The notes: generated from the letters alone by a model not told the origin. A stretch of DNA of 64,000 nucleotides from OLB4 sp002050165 (GCA_030263475.1 SZPC01000006.1:1-64000), one strand, 5' to 3'; shown: positions 1 through 9,215, numbered from the stretch's first letter. Made by a program: numbers and translations.

Positions 1-73
1 GAGCGGAGTTTATTTCTACAGGTTGCACTCAGCCGACTTTATTGATGTAAAACGAATGGTACTCCTGAAGTAA
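1..73 (+). CDS. C-terminal end of a T9SS-sorted protein (partial)
   Basis: The frame starting at base 2 is open from the window edge to a TAA at 71-73. It encodes SGVYFYRL, then DVKRMVLLK, then stop. This matches the last strand of the type IX secretion C-terminal sorting domain and closely resembles the ends of the proteins at 1033, 14946 and 17096 (SSGIYFYKL, and MVLIR or MMLLK). Only the last 23 residues are inside the window, so the passenger domain is unknown. A strong terminator hairpin follows at 107-140. Confidence 0.75.
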   Translation, partial: SGVYFYRLHSADFIDVKRMVLLK

Positions 74-106
74 GGCAGGAAGTTACTTAAGTAAACAACA
101 AGATTA

Positions 107-140
107 ACGGACATCTCTAATTATAGATGTCCGTTTTTAA
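107..140 (+). terminator. Rho-independent terminator
   Basis: A perfect 10-bp stem, ACGGACATCT (107-116) with AGATGTCCGT (125-134), encloses an 8-base loop and runs into a T tract. It lies 33 bases after the stop of the partial T9SS gene. Confidence 0.85.
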
Positions 141-189
141 TTTCAATTGATTGAAAAAATAAAAGCACATTGAAACGGCTCTTAAACAT

Positions 190-220
190 CAAAAAAAGCG
201 ACTTTTGAGTCGCTTTTTAT
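190..220 (-). terminator. Bidirectional terminator after the DUF1573 gene
   Basis: The stem AGCGACT / AGTCGCT (about 197-203 and 209-215) is flanked by A residues on the left and T residues on the right, so it can terminate on either strand. It sits just downstream of the minus-strand stop at 244. Confidence 0.8.
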
Positions 221-243
221 AAATTCTTGCGTAACAAATATAC

Positions 244-690
244 TTACATACTTGGATCTATGTTACACGTAATTTTAAGGACTTGTTGAGGATTCGCCGG
301 ATCATTCGTGAAAACCAGAACAGTTTTTTCCTGTTTTCCTTCTCTTCCCTGAGTTTTGAAAGTAACTTTTATTTCGCCGGTTTCATCTTTCGTAAATGTA
401 TCTTTGTCGCCGCTGGTAGCTCCGGTGCAACCACATGAAGAAGTAATCTTCTCAATTTTCAATGTACCGCTTCCTGAGTTTTTGAATTCAAACGAATGAG
501 ATACTTCCGGACCCTGTGGAACTGTCCCGAAATCAAATGTAGTATTGGTGAATACTATTTTAGGAGAATCGCTACTTAGTGAAGCGGTAATCTGAGAATT
601 AGTAAACACGACAAACATGATTGCTGAAATGATTACAATTCCCACACCAATGAAAGTAAAACTTTTACCTCGTGTTGGTATTTTATTCAT
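244..690 (-). CDS. DUF1573 domain protein, membrane anchored
   Basis: This 148-residue protein has one N-terminal membrane segment (about residues 13-33) followed by a DUF1573 domain. The domain signature is visible as FDFGTVPQG near residue 52 and SSCGCTGA near residue 84. The family is an immunoglobulin-like, ASPM/SPD-2/Hydin-related beta domain common in Bacteroidota and their relatives; its role is not established. The protein should be exported with the domain in the periplasm. A GGAGG ribosome site about ten bases upstream supports the start. The gene is monocistronic, with a terminator at 190-220. Confidence 0.85.
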   Translation of the reverse strand: MNKIPTRGKSFTFIGVGIVIISAIMFVVFTNSQITASLSSDSPKIVFTNTTFDFGTVPQGPEVSHSFEFKNSGSGTLKIEKITSSCGCTGATSGDKDTFTKDETGEIKVTFKTQGREGKQEKTVLVFTNDPANPQQVLKITCNIDPSM

Positions 691-1032
691 ATTTTGAAAC
701 CTCCGTTAATTTAATTTGAAAAATGTAAACTTCCTGTTACTTAAATAAATTTTATGGTTATATAAATAATAAAAATCGTTTTTTGGTAATAAGATATCAA
801 GTGTAAAATGTAATGAATTTAAAAAAATATTACAATTTTAGGTTTTGCTATGCGATGAAATGTTATTTTAAAAATACATAACATTTAAATTCGGAATTAT
901 GTCTGTAACCTAAGGATTGAAAAGAATAGTATTTCGATTTAGACTGACAAACAGATTATAACTTGATAGTATGATTAACAAATACCTTGATTTATTCATT
1001 GAAAAAATCTAAATCACAAAAAAAGAACCCTC
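691..1032. other. Intergenic region between divergent genes
   Basis: This AT-rich stretch of 342 bases separates the DUF1573 gene (minus) from a large T9SS cargo gene (plus), so it must hold both promoters. I see no convincing TTTG/TAnnTTTG pair. A 9-bp inverted repeat, AAATGTTAT (858-866) and ATAACATTT (878-886) with an 11-base spacer, is the only clear structure. No coding frame or RNA gene was recognised. Confidence 0.5.
858..886. repeat. AT-rich inverted repeat, possible operator
   Basis: The arms AAATGTTAT and ATAACATTT are perfect complements 11 bases apart. The repeat lies about mid-way between two divergent genes. It could be a regulator site or chance in AT-rich DNA; no T tract follows that would make it a terminator. 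Confidence 0.3.
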
Positions 1033-4000
1033 ATGAAGACAATAATATTTATTTTCTTCGTGTATTTATCTTATGCAAGTGCTGTCGCCTCCGGAAAACC
1101 GACCATTCTAATATCACCCAACTCGATTGAGATACAGCGGGTAAGGTTGCTTTCACCAAATATGGGATCATGGTTTCAGAACACCGGTATCTTTAATCAG
1201 TATAACAGAACTAACAACATCCCGGGGCTTGAGTGGCCTTATAAAAGCGGAAAATTTGCTGTCTTCTCTTCCGGGCTTTCAATTTCAGCTTTCATAAGTA
1301 ACAGCCTTGCTCAGGTAACCGCTTCATTCAGTGGCGAATATACCCCCGGATATATCATGAACGATTCAGGTATTACAAATAGTGATTTTAAAGTTTATTT
1401 AGTGAGGTTTAATGATAACGCCAGCACGAATCCGGATTATGCGAACTGGTATAAAATGGTTCCATACGGAGCGCCTTACAATGATGTGAACAACAACGGA
1501 GTTTTCGATATTAACCTTGACATACCCGGCAAACCAAACGCGTATCAAACAACATTCATTGCGATGACAGATGCTTTTGTTGATCAAAGGAATGCAGGTG
1601 AAGGATTCGGTGGCGGTGTAAGGGATCCGTTGCTACTCGCTGATATTAGATGGACCTCCTGGACGTACACTCATCCGGGTTTAGCGGACGCGCAGTTTAT
1701 TGAATGGAAAATAATTAATCAAAGTACAGATACAGATAGAGTATGGAAGAGAACACGAGTAGCGTTATTTACTTTACCGGAGATTGGAGATCCTTCAGAC
1801 GAATATATAGGGTGCGATACAAACCTTAAACTTGGTTATGGCTATAACGGAAAACCTAATGATGGTTCCGGTTTTGCTAATTCATATGGTCAGTATCCGC
1901 CTGCATATGGATTTAAAGTTTTAAAGGGTATGGTTGATAAAATCACGAACATTGATCAATCATTTACGAGCTTCAGCACATTTATGGATGTTAGTGGATC
2001 ATACCCTCCATGTGAATCTGAACCAATTGGTGAACCATTAGGAACATATAACTTAATGTCAGGGGTAAAAAAAGATTTAACCCCGTGGATAAATCCATTA
2101 ACTGGTGCGCCCACGAAGTTTATTTATCCCGGTGATCCTGAGACCGGAACAGGCTGGACAGAGTTCAAAGGCTCGGTTCAAAACTGTAATGGCGAGTTAA
2201 CAGGAAATATTACAAATGTAAATCCTCCCGGTACTCGATATTTACTTATAGGTTTCGGAAAAGACGATTTTACTATCTCTCCCGGTGATACACAATTGCT
2301 TGTAGGTGTTCAAATGGTTCGTGTGGGTACCAATCATTTGAACTCCGTAACGATGTTAAAGCGCTACAGCGAGGCAATGCAGAAATTTTACGATAATGAA
2401 TTTAATTCCTTTTACTCTACACCTTCGCCTCAGGTGAAATCAAGTATAACTCACCTGCCGGGAGATAAGTGTGAAATTAATTTACTTTGGGATGACATTG
2501 CCGAAAGTTTTCGTTATCACGATACCTTGTTCTTTGCAGGCTCCGATTCCAATATCTATGAATTTGAGGGATACGAAATTTACGAAGTAAATACAAATGC
2601 ACTAATTCTGCCTGATTTTAACGCCCCGTTTACCATCAACCCCAATATTATAAAACTAATTGCAATATACGATAAGAGGAATAAAACAGGATTTATTTAC
2701 GATACACTTTTGATTGGAAATTACAACGAATTTTCTAAAGTTCCGGTAATTCCTGCATTCGGTTTCAATCAACCTGAGAATTTCCCGAACTTTGGATTGA
2801 ACAGAAGTCAGACAATTGCCCAAACCATGTTTCCCGAAAATTACGGTAATGTATCTGAGCTTCAGTACAACAAGAAATATACCTATCTTGTAATGGGATA
2901 TTCTGTGAGCCGCAATCCTGATATTCGCAGAGGGTTCAGGGTAAACCGCAGTATATTAAAAAACAGCCTGATTACAGTTATCCCGAGGCGGCCGGGCAAT
3001 TCAACGTTTAGCTTTGTGAACGGGGATACGCTGGTAACAAACCGTCGTGACCTTGGAGTTGTACCGGTAGTGTTAGGTCAGGAATATCTACGGGATGCAA
3101 TTTACAGGGTAATTTACGATACACCCGATACGACATATTCAATACACCGTTCAACCAACAACGGCGGATCATTTTCTGTATTGAAATCAGGTTTGAAGTT
3201 TACTCTAAATTCATCTGCACAGGATTCCTCACGGATTATTGACGGGATACTTATAGATGTTGAAAAGATTGTTAATCATGGAGTAATTCGCGATCCTGGT
3301 CCGAATTCGCAGTCACGGGATTATGGCTGGTCGTATCAACCGGAGAATAACAGGTTCGTTGAAGGTGCATCGGCATTCAGAGTAAGAGACTATCAGTCGG
3401 AGTCAATGTCGTTGGTATATCCGAGCATAGGTTATTATACACACGTTCGTTCAGGCTTACCCTGGGAGGAGTTAGAGATAGTGAAGATAGTTTTCGATGA
3501 GGACAATGGGCAGTTAGCGTACAGATATCTCGATGAGGAGATTTCAGGCGATAAATTTTATATATATCAGGATATGACAAATGTCCCGTTCAGGGTTTAC
3601 GGAACGACAGATCTTACCGGTTTAAATGGGTACAGGCAGTTAAATTGCGCTTTTGTAGAATCCAATGACATAAACCCTGCAACCGGGCAATGGAATCCCA
3701 CATCAGATTCACTCGGTGGCAAATTGTTGCTGTATGTTTTCAAATCATCGTACAGTCCGATACCCGATACAGCATATACGACAAAGAATTTATTCATTTC
3801 TGTAAATATAGATATTCAGTATGTCTGGGCGCCACGTTTAATTCAGCCGGGATTATTACCACAAAAAGGGGACTCGCTTAAAATATATCCGTACCAGGTT
3901 ACCCGGGAGGGTACGAGTTACGAATTTAAAACTACAGCTCCGTACCTTGATTTCGATACAATAACTCCACCGATACCACCGGAGGTACCGCTTTCGTATT

Positions 4001-4257
4001 CGCTCGGTCAGAATTTCCCGAACCCGTTCAATCCGACAACAAGGATAAAGTTTTCTGTTCCTGAACCGACCAATATAAGCCTAAAAATTTACAATGTACT
4101 TGGTCAGTTAGTTTATACTCTAATCAACAATGTGAATTACCAGCCGGGAGAGGTAACGGTTGAGTTCAGTGGTAATGACCTCTCATCAGGGATTTACTTT
4201 TACATGTTAGAAGCGAAGAACTTTGTTAAAACAAAGAAAATGGTATTAATAAGATAA
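1033..4257 (+). CDS. Large secreted protein with T9SS C-terminal sorting domain
   Basis: The protein has 1074 residues with an N-terminal signal peptide (about residues 1-19, ending ASAVASG). The last 85 residues are a type IX sorting domain: QNFPNPFNPTT near residue 997, then SLKIYNVLGQ, SSGIYFYML and KKMVLIR. The family's domain is recognised by the outer-membrane T9SS translocon and removed on export. The long middle part contains no catalytic motif I recognise; it is rich in beta-type sequence and has an aspartate-rich DVNNNGVFDINLDIPG-like stretch near residue 155 that may bind calcium. It is probably a cell-surface or released protein. No terminator is obvious after the stop. Confidence 0.8.
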   Translation: MKTIIFIFFVYLSYASAVASGKPTILISPNSIEIQRVRLLSPNMGSWFQNTGIFNQYNRTNNIPGLEWPYKSGKFAVFSSGLSISAFISNSLAQVTASFSGEYTPGYIMNDSGITNSDFKVYLVRFNDNASTNPDYANWYKMVPYGAPYNDVNNNGVFDINLDIPGKPNAYQTTFIAMTDAFVDQRNAGEGFGGGVRDPLLLADIRWTSWTYTHPGLADAQFIEWKIINQSTDTDRVWKRTRVALFTLPEIGDPSDEYIGCDTNLKLGYGYNGKPNDGSGFANSYGQYPPAYGFKVLKGMVDKITNIDQSFTSFSTFMDVSGSYPPCESEPIGEPLGTYNLMSGVKKDLTPWINPLTGAPTKFIYPGDPETGTGWTEFKGSVQNCNGELTGNITNVNPPGTRYLLIGFGKDDFTISPGDTQLLVGVQMVRVGTNHLNSVTMLKRYSEAMQKFYDNEFNSFYSTPSPQVKSSITHLPGDKCEINLLWDDIAESFRYHDTLFFAGSDSNIYEFEGYEIYEVNTNALILPDFNAPFTINPNIIKLIAIYDKRNKTGFIYDTLLIGNYNEFSKVPVIPAFGFNQPENFPNFGLNRSQTIAQTMFPENYGNVSELQYNKKYTYLVMGYSVSRNPDIRRGFRVNRSILKNSLITVIPRRPGNSTFSFVNGDTLVTNRRDLGVVPVVLGQEYLRDAIYRVIYDTPDTTYSIHRSTNNGGSFSVLKSGLKFTLNSSAQDSSRIIDGILIDVEKIVNHGVIRDPGPNSQSRDYGWSYQPENNRFVEGASAFRVRDYQSESMSLVYPSIGYYTHVRSGLPWEELEIVKIVFDEDNGQLAYRYLDEEISGDKFYIYQDMTNVPFRVYGTTDLTGLNGYRQLNCAFVESNDINPATGQWNPTSDSLGGKLLLYVFKSSYSPIPDTAYTTKNLFISVNIDIQYVWAPRLIQPGLLPQKGDSLKIYPYQVTREGTSYEFKTTAPYLDFDTITPPIPPEVPLSYSLGQNFPNPFNPTTRIKFSVPEPTNISLKIYNVLGQLVYTLINNVNYQPGEVTVEFSGNDLSSGIYFYMLEAKNFVKTKKMVLIR

Positions 4258-4363
4258 AGGGATTCTGAACAAGGTTTTTTGAATTACGTATAAAATCCAT
4301 GACAATTTAGTTAATAATCCTGCAATCCATCAAAATTCCGTGACATCGGTTTGATAGATACAG

Positions 4364-4828
4364 TTAACTATGCTCGGATTCAAGGGGAATTTTCTCAGAG
4401 TGAGGTTTATGAAAAAATAAAATAATTAATACCCCGGCAAGCAGAAACACATCCTCAACTATTCTGATGATAAGATCTGATTTTGTTGAAGTATCAGTAA
4501 CTGAGAAGCATCCGCAGTTTATATCAAGCCCCCTAATCGCTGCTTGAATCAGCGCAACGAGGAACAATAAAAGCAGAACAGTAATTGTCATTGCACTTCC
4601 TTTTTTATAAATCCCGAAAATTAACATTAACCCGGCAACCAGTTCCATCATGGGAATCACAATTGCAAAAAAGTTTACAAGTGAAAGCGGCAACATATCG
4701 TAATTTTTTACAGCTTTTGCAAAATCCGCAGGATTAGAAATTTTATCAATTGATGCGTAAATGAAAATTCCGCCTATGATAATTCGTATCGTAAGCAATA
4801 AAAATTTATTGGACAGAAAATCTTTCAT
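4364..4828 (-). CDS. MauE/DoxX-family membrane protein
   Basis: This 154-residue protein has four predicted membrane helices, typical of the DoxX/MauE group. A CGC motif (INCGCFS, near residue 105) lies after the third helix, as in MauE-like redox proteins that help form disulfides. Its ATG directly follows the stop of the upstream rhodanese gene (TAAATG), so the two are very probably co-translated. The likely role is membrane-bound thiol or sulfur redox chemistry with the rhodanese partner. That role is inferred from family and context only. Confidence 0.75.
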   Translation of the reverse strand: MKDFLSNKFLLLTIRIIIGGIFIYASIDKISNPADFAKAVKNYDMLPLSLVNFFAIVIPMMELVAGLMLIFGIYKKGSAMTITVLLLLFLVALIQAAIRGLDINCGCFSVTDTSTKSDLIIRIVEDVFLLAGVLIILFFHKPHSEKIPLESEHS

Positions 4829-5404
4829 TTACCTTTCCTCCTTTAAACCATTTTCAGTCCACTCTTTCCAACCGCCGAGATAAATATTTACACTGGTGAA
4901 ACCGAGTTTTGCGATGTCATACGCTAAGTCAATACTTACTTCGCAATCACCCCCGCCGCAATACACAACTATAATGCCGTCTTTATTATATTTATCCATT
5001 ATCTCAAGTTTTTTTTCGTTCGTTAGAGCCGTAAAATTAACGTATGGAATATTAATTGCGCCAGGAATGTGGCCGAGTTTATACTCTTCTTCGGTACGAC
5101 CATCAATAAAAAGCGCATTCTTTTCGTGCAGGAGCTTTGTAAAATCCAGTTTAATGTTTTGAGGTTTTACAAATCCTTCTTCGGTAAGATTTGGGTTCTG
5201 AATAAGGTTTGTATTTTCTTTTGATGTGGTATCGGTTGGATTATTCATAAAATCCTGCATTAATTTATCGCTCTGTTCGGTTGAATAACGACTTTCGTCC
5301 ATCACTAAAGGAATACCGTTTGGGTTAAGCCAGTTTACAAATAATCCGAGCAAAACGCTGAAACCAGTTACAAATAATGTTTGAGATGCGAAACGGTTTT
5401 TCAT
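4829..5404 (-). CDS. Membrane-anchored rhodanese-like protein
   Basis: The protein has 191 residues, with an N-terminal membrane segment (about residues 10-25) and a C-terminal rhodanese domain (about residues 85-188). The active-site loop is VYCGGGDCE (near residue 149), with the expected cysteine after a hydrophobic strand; the terminal GGWKEWTENGL is also typical. Rhodaneses carry sulfane sulfur as a cysteine persulfide. The anchor puts the domain probably on the periplasmic face. The gene abuts the MauE/DoxX gene, which suggests a joint sulfur or disulfide function. Confidence 0.85.
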   Translation of the reverse strand: MKNRFASQTLFVTGFSVLLGLFVNWLNPNGIPLVMDESRYSTEQSDKLMQDFMNNPTDTTSKENTNLIQNPNLTEEGFVKPQNIKLDFTKLLHEKNALFIDGRTEEEYKLGHIPGAINIPYVNFTALTNEKKLEIMDKYNKDGIIVVYCGGGDCEVSIDLAYDIAKLGFTSVNIYLGGWKEWTENGLKEER

Positions 5405-5489
5405 AATATTTTATTGCATTAAAAAGCCTTTAAAAATATCCTGTAAAAAATAAATTTAATTCTGAAATCTACATGTGAAAAATCGCAGA

Positions 5490-6527
5490 TCAGTCATTAA
5501 ACAGCCGGTGTTGTTCCTTATTTTGTTTTTTAGTAATACCGAGGTGTTTATAAGCAAGTTGTGTTGCCTCTCTGCCTTTTGGAGTTCGTTTAATAAAACC
5601 CTCAATCAGCAGGAATGGTTCATAGACTTCTTCCACGGTTCCCGGATCTTCACTAATGGATGCAGCAATCGTAGAGAGACCTACTGGTCCGCCATCGTGT
5701 TTGAGAATAATTGTTTCAAGAATTTTTTTATCAATATTATCAAGACCGAATTCATCAACTCCGAGGGATTCCAATGCATATACTGCGATATCTTTATCAA
5801 TTTTTCCTCTCCCTTTTACAATTGCAAAATCACGTGTTCGTCTCAACAGCCTGTTTGCAATCCTCGGGGTTGCGCGACTCCGCTTTGCAATTTCGATACT
5901 TCCGGATTTGGAAATTTCAATTTGCAAAATCTCTGCCGATCGATTTACAATTTGGGTTAAATCTTCAATTTTATAATAATCGAGATGACATGTAATCCCG
6001 AAACGGTCCAACATAGGAGATGAGAGTAATCCCTGCCTTGTGGTAGCGCCAATCAAGGTGAACTTTTCCAGTTTTAGTGGAATACTTCGCGCTGCCGGTC
6101 CCTGATCTATCATGATGTCGAGTTTGTATTCCTCCATTGCGGAATATAAAAACTCTTCAACAACTTTGGGAATGCGGTGAATTTCGTCAATGAAGAGAAT
6201 TTCATGTTGCCTCAATTTAGTTAACATTCCGGCAAGGTCACCCGGCTTTTCAATAACCGGTCCGGAGGTAGAGATTATTTGTGTTTCCAGTTCATTTGCA
6301 ATGATATTGGCGAGGGTTGTTTTTCCAAGACCCGGCGGACCGGTAAACAAAATATGGTCAAGCGATTCACCGAGAACCTTAGCGCTTTCAATAAATATTT
6401 TCAGATTTTCCTTGGTTTTATTCTGCCCTGTGAAATCGTCGAATCGCTTTGGTCTGATGCGTGAAGTGAAATCGGTTTTGTCTTCCGGTAGAAGCTCTGA
6501 TGAGTTAGCCGAGCCCCGTGTCTTCAT
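5490..6527 (-). CDS. ruvB: Holliday junction branch migration helicase RuvB
   Basis: The protein has 345 residues, the usual RuvB length. It shows RPKRFDDFTGQ (26-35), Walker A GPPGLGKTT (63-71), Walker B DEIH (114-117), the sensor segment GATTRQGLLSSPMLDRFG, and the C-terminal winged-helix motif FIKRTPKGREAT. RuvB forms hexamers that drive RuvA-bound Holliday junctions during recombination repair. ruvA and ruvC are not in this window. The next gene (6588) is divergent. Confidence 0.97.
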   Translation of the reverse strand: MKTRGSANSSELLPEDKTDFTSRIRPKRFDDFTGQNKTKENLKIFIESAKVLGESLDHILFTGPPGLGKTTLANIIANELETQIISTSGPVIEKPGDLAGMLTKLRQHEILFIDEIHRIPKVVEEFLYSAMEEYKLDIMIDQGPAARSIPLKLEKFTLIGATTRQGLLSSPMLDRFGITCHLDYYKIEDLTQIVNRSAEILQIEISKSGSIEIAKRSRATPRIANRLLRRTRDFAIVKGRGKIDKDIAVYALESLGVDEFGLDNIDKKILETIILKHDGGPVGLSTIAASISEDPGTVEEVYEPFLLIEGFIKRTPKGREATQLAYKHLGITKKQNKEQHRLFND

Positions 6528-6587
6528 ATTGTTTTAGTAGTATTTTTTTAAAAATAATATTATTTTGACTTACAAACAATTTTATTT

Positions 6588-7040
6588 ATGAATTCAGAAG
6601 TATCACTTGTCGAAGAAGTAAGGTTTTCTGTCCTCTCAAGACGGATTAAGATTATCGGTATCGTGATAATAGTTGCGCTTTTTATAACCTATCTCGCAGG
6701 CTTGTTCGTTACTGCAAGTTACGTTAACAAAGACTTTGCAATTCTTAACCTGATTTCGCTCATTGCTTGTACTGCCATGTGTATAGTTTCGATCTATATA
6801 CGTAAGGCTTTATTAAGCAAAGTAAACTCGAAAAATTTTATCAACAAATATTTTTCCACTCACATCATTTCTTTCGCAATCTGTGAAACTGGCGGACTTT
6901 TCAGCATTACCACCAATTTATTTATTAACTCAAATATAATGTACGCTTCAGTGAGCGTCCTGATTGCTATAATTTATGTATTTTTAAATTTCCCCCGGCA
7001 TGGTGATCTCGGTAAGCTCAACCTTGAGAAAGGTGTCTGA
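6588..7040 (+). CDS. Small multi-pass membrane protein, unknown function
   Basis: This 150-residue protein has four hydrophobic helices (about residues 21-47, 52-70, 90-108 and 113-134). It carries no motif that I recognise. It is divergent from ruvB with a 60-base gap and convergent with the Nudix gene. The region 7041-7186 downstream holds no gene and only a weak hairpin near 7095-7115. Confidence 0.6.
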   Translation: MNSEVSLVEEVRFSVLSRRIKIIGIVIIVALFITYLAGLFVTASYVNKDFAILNLISLIACTAMCIVSIYIRKALLSKVNSKNFINKYFSTHIISFAICETGGLFSITTNLFINSNIMYASVSVLIAIIYVFLNFPRHGDLGKLNLEKGV

Positions 7041-7186
7041 TGCACTACGGTTATAGTTTAGTCAAACGGTAAATATATGGATACAGTTTATTCTTAAACT
7101 TCCTTTTAGAAGTTACAACTGGTAGTAATAATAAATGAAAACGAAGAGCAAGTTCAGGTAACGGATAAATATCAAACTGCTTTTAT

Positions 7187-7732
7187 CTACTTTAGAAAAA
7201 GTACCCGCATTAAGAGATACAATGAAAATCCGTCCTTGATTTCATTTCTCAGAATCATTTCTCTTAACTCATCTTTGGAAAACCATCGGCGGTCTAAAAT
7301 TTCATTGGTATCAAGTTTATCGGTAACAACTTCAACGTCATTTGTATAATAACAACTGAAAAGCTGACTTGATGATCCGATTGACGGAAAATAATCTCCG
7401 AGAAATTTGAGCGAACTCAAAGATGTTTTACATCCTGCTTCTTCAAACAGTTCCTCTACAGCACATTCGGCAGGGGTTCTATCAGGAGGTACAGTGCCGG
7501 CAGGGAGTTCCCAACCGGTGAAATCATTTATGTACCGGTAACTTTTTATCAGTACTATTTTCCCTTCGGAATTCTCAGCGGCAATTGCCGCTCCGTTTCG
7601 ATGATAACGTAAGGCTTCAAAAGTTATATTTGATCCGTCGGGTAATTCAATCGTATCTAAATCAAGGTCTATCCACTTTCCGGCGAACCCTTTTTTTGAA
7701 CTTATAATTTTCCAGAATTTTTCTTTAGTCAA
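7187..7732 (-). CDS. Nudix hydrolase (ADP-ribose pyrophosphatase-like)
   Basis: The protein has 181 residues. The ELPAG segment before the Nudix box and the overall length fit the ADP-ribose pyrophosphatase group, which splits ADP-ribose or related nucleotide sugars to phosphosugar and AMP. The box runs from G79 to C101. The metal-binding EExG end is intact (E97, E98, G100). The outer Glu of the consensus GX5EX7REUXEEXGU is Arg (R85) and the consensus Arg is Glu (E93), a charge swap discussed under findings. The gene is downstream of the SPFH-NfeD pair on the same strand. Confidence 0.85.
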   Translation of the reverse strand: MTKEKFWKIISSKKGFAGKWIDLDLDTIELPDGSNITFEALRYHRNGAAIAAENSEGKIVLIKSYRYINDFTGWELPAGTVPPDRTPAECAVEELFEEAGCKTSLSSLKFLGDYFPSIGSSSQLFSCYYTNDVEVVTDKLDTNEILDRRWFSKDELREMILRNEIKDGFSLYLLMRVLFLK

Positions 7733-7804
7733 TAAAATTATTTTTACAATTAACCCGAAATTTGCTCTAAAGGTAAGCTACTCAGATTCCGGTTTACCCT
7801 TATT

Positions 7805-8269
7805 TTAATTCGCTGTTGAGCGCTTTACAATTAACCGTAGGTTATTTCTGGCCTCGATAACGACAATCTCACCGGATTGTATTATTTCCTCCGCATCGGC
7901 ATCCCAATTAGTTCCGTTAAACTCGACTTTCCCGTCAATCCCACCCGGAGTAATTGTATTAATTACCCTCGCACGTTTACCTTTTATGTCATCAATTGAT
8001 TCATTCTTTCCTAGCCTATGCGATACGTTGCCTGAGAAGTAAGTGCTCCATCTCTTTCTGAAAGTGAGGAGCGAAATAACAGACGAAGCAATGAATACAA
8101 TAATCTGAATATTGAATGAACTAATAATCCCGAATTGTGTAAGCAAAGCGGTAATCAAAGCGCCAACACCGAAAAACATAATTATAAATCCCGGTAAAAA
8201 AAGTTCAGCTATAAGAAAAACTATTCCAAGAATAAACCAAAATAATCCAAGTGAAGTAATTTCTGACAT
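7805..8269 (-). CDS. NfeD family membrane protein
   Basis: This 154-residue protein has three membrane helices in the first 75 residues, followed by a soluble OB-fold domain (about residues 85-150) with the NfeD signature G-KG-A-V near residues 97-102 and ending VIEARNNLRLIVK. NfeD proteins partner with SPFH/stomatin proteins at membranes, and the SPFH gene is directly upstream (28-base gap). This short form lacks the ClpP-like protease domain of long NfeD proteins. Confidence 0.9.
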   Translation of the reverse strand: MSEITSLGLFWFILGIVFLIAELFLPGFIIMFFGVGALITALLTQFGIISSFNIQIIVFIASSVISLLTFRKRWSTYFSGNVSHRLGKNESIDDIKGKRARVINTITPGGIDGKVEFNGTNWDADAEEIIQSGEIVVIEARNNLRLIVKRSTAN

Positions 8270-8297
8270 TGTACTTTAGGATGTTTAAAAGTTTTCC

Positions 8298-9215
8298 TTA
8301 TTTAGTTTTCATTTCGCTGAAAACCTTACTGAGTGACGCAACCATTCCGGCCACATCGCTTATATTGCCGGGAATAATCATTGAATTATTCGTTTTAGCC
8401 AGCTTACCGAACTCGGACAGATATTGTTCAGCAATTCTGAGATTAACAGCTTCGGCTCCGCCCGGTTCGTTAATTGACTTTGAAATTTCACGGATACCGT
8501 TTGCTGTTGCAAGTGCAATACTTTCAATTTCTGAAGCTCTACCCTGTGCTTCATTGATTCGTTTCATCTTTTCACCCTCTGACCGTGCAATGGCCTCCTG
8601 TTTATCACCTTCGGCGCGGTTTATTTTCGCCTGCTTCTCACCTTCGGATTCCGCAATGATCGCGCGTTTTTCCCTCTCTGCTCTCATTTGTTTCTCCATC
8701 GCATCACGGATGGTTGCTGGCGGAATGATGTTCTTGATTTCGTACCTTGTAACCTTTAAACCCCATGGATCAGACGCCTTATCAATTGCAGACACAATGG
8801 ACGAGTTTATGCTTTCACGTTCTTCGAAAGTTCTGTCGAGATCAATCTTTCCAATCTCACTTCGCATCGTGGTTTGCGCAAGCTGTACCGTGGCGAACCT
8901 GTAATCAGTTATTCCGTATGAGGCTTTAACCGGATCAATTATCTGAACGTAAAGTATTCCATCCACTTCTACCTGAATGTTATCCTTTGTAATACATGTT
9001 TGCGGCGGAACGTCAATTGCCAATTCCTTCATCGAATGTTTATAAGCTACTACATCAATGAAGGGGATGAGAATGTGAAAACCAGCGTCTAGCGTTTTAC
9101 TGTACTTTCCGAGTCTCTCGATAATGAATACAGTCTTTTGCGGAACTACCCTCGCTGTTTTGAAAAATATTATTATGATGAATATGGCGAGAACAACTAA
9201 TATTATTATTTCCAT
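8298..9215 (-). CDS. SPFH/Band 7 (stomatin-like) membrane protein
   Basis: The protein has 305 residues: an N-terminal membrane anchor (1-22), then the SPFH domain with VVPQKTVFIIERLGKY and YEIKNIIPPATIRDAMEKQM, then a long alanine/glutamate coiled coil (about 190-245) containing repeated EGEKQ and EGDKQ units. This matches the QmcA/HflK-like stomatin family, which forms large membrane-associated assemblies. NfeD follows in the same operon, the classic pairing. The exact physiological role is not known. Confidence 0.9.
   Translation of the reverse strand: MEIIILVVLAIFIIIIFFKTARVVPQKTVFIIERLGKYSKTLDAGFHILIPFIDVVAYKHSMKELAIDVPPQTCITKDNIQVEVDGILYVQIIDPVKASYGITDYRFATVQLAQTTMRSEIGKIDLDRTFEERESINSSIVSAIDKASDPWGLKVTRYEIKNIIPPATIRDAMEKQMRAEREKRAIIAESEGEKQAKINRAEGDKQEAIARSEGEKMKRINEAQGRASEIESIALATANGIREISKSINEPGGAEAVNLRIAEQYLSEFGKLAKTNNSMIIPGNISDVAGMVASLSKVFSEMKTK

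Noticed and set aside
5475..5995. Several plus-strand frames opposite ruvB
   Set aside because: All lie inside the intact ruvB gene and show no domain.
7095..7115. Hairpin AACTTC/GAAGTT as a terminator
   Set aside because: The stem is only 6 bp and no T run follows on either strand.
8269..8904. Long plus-strand open frame opposite the SPFH gene
   Set aside because: It is the antisense of the well-supported SPFH gene; the sequence is Ser/Ile-rich with no domain.
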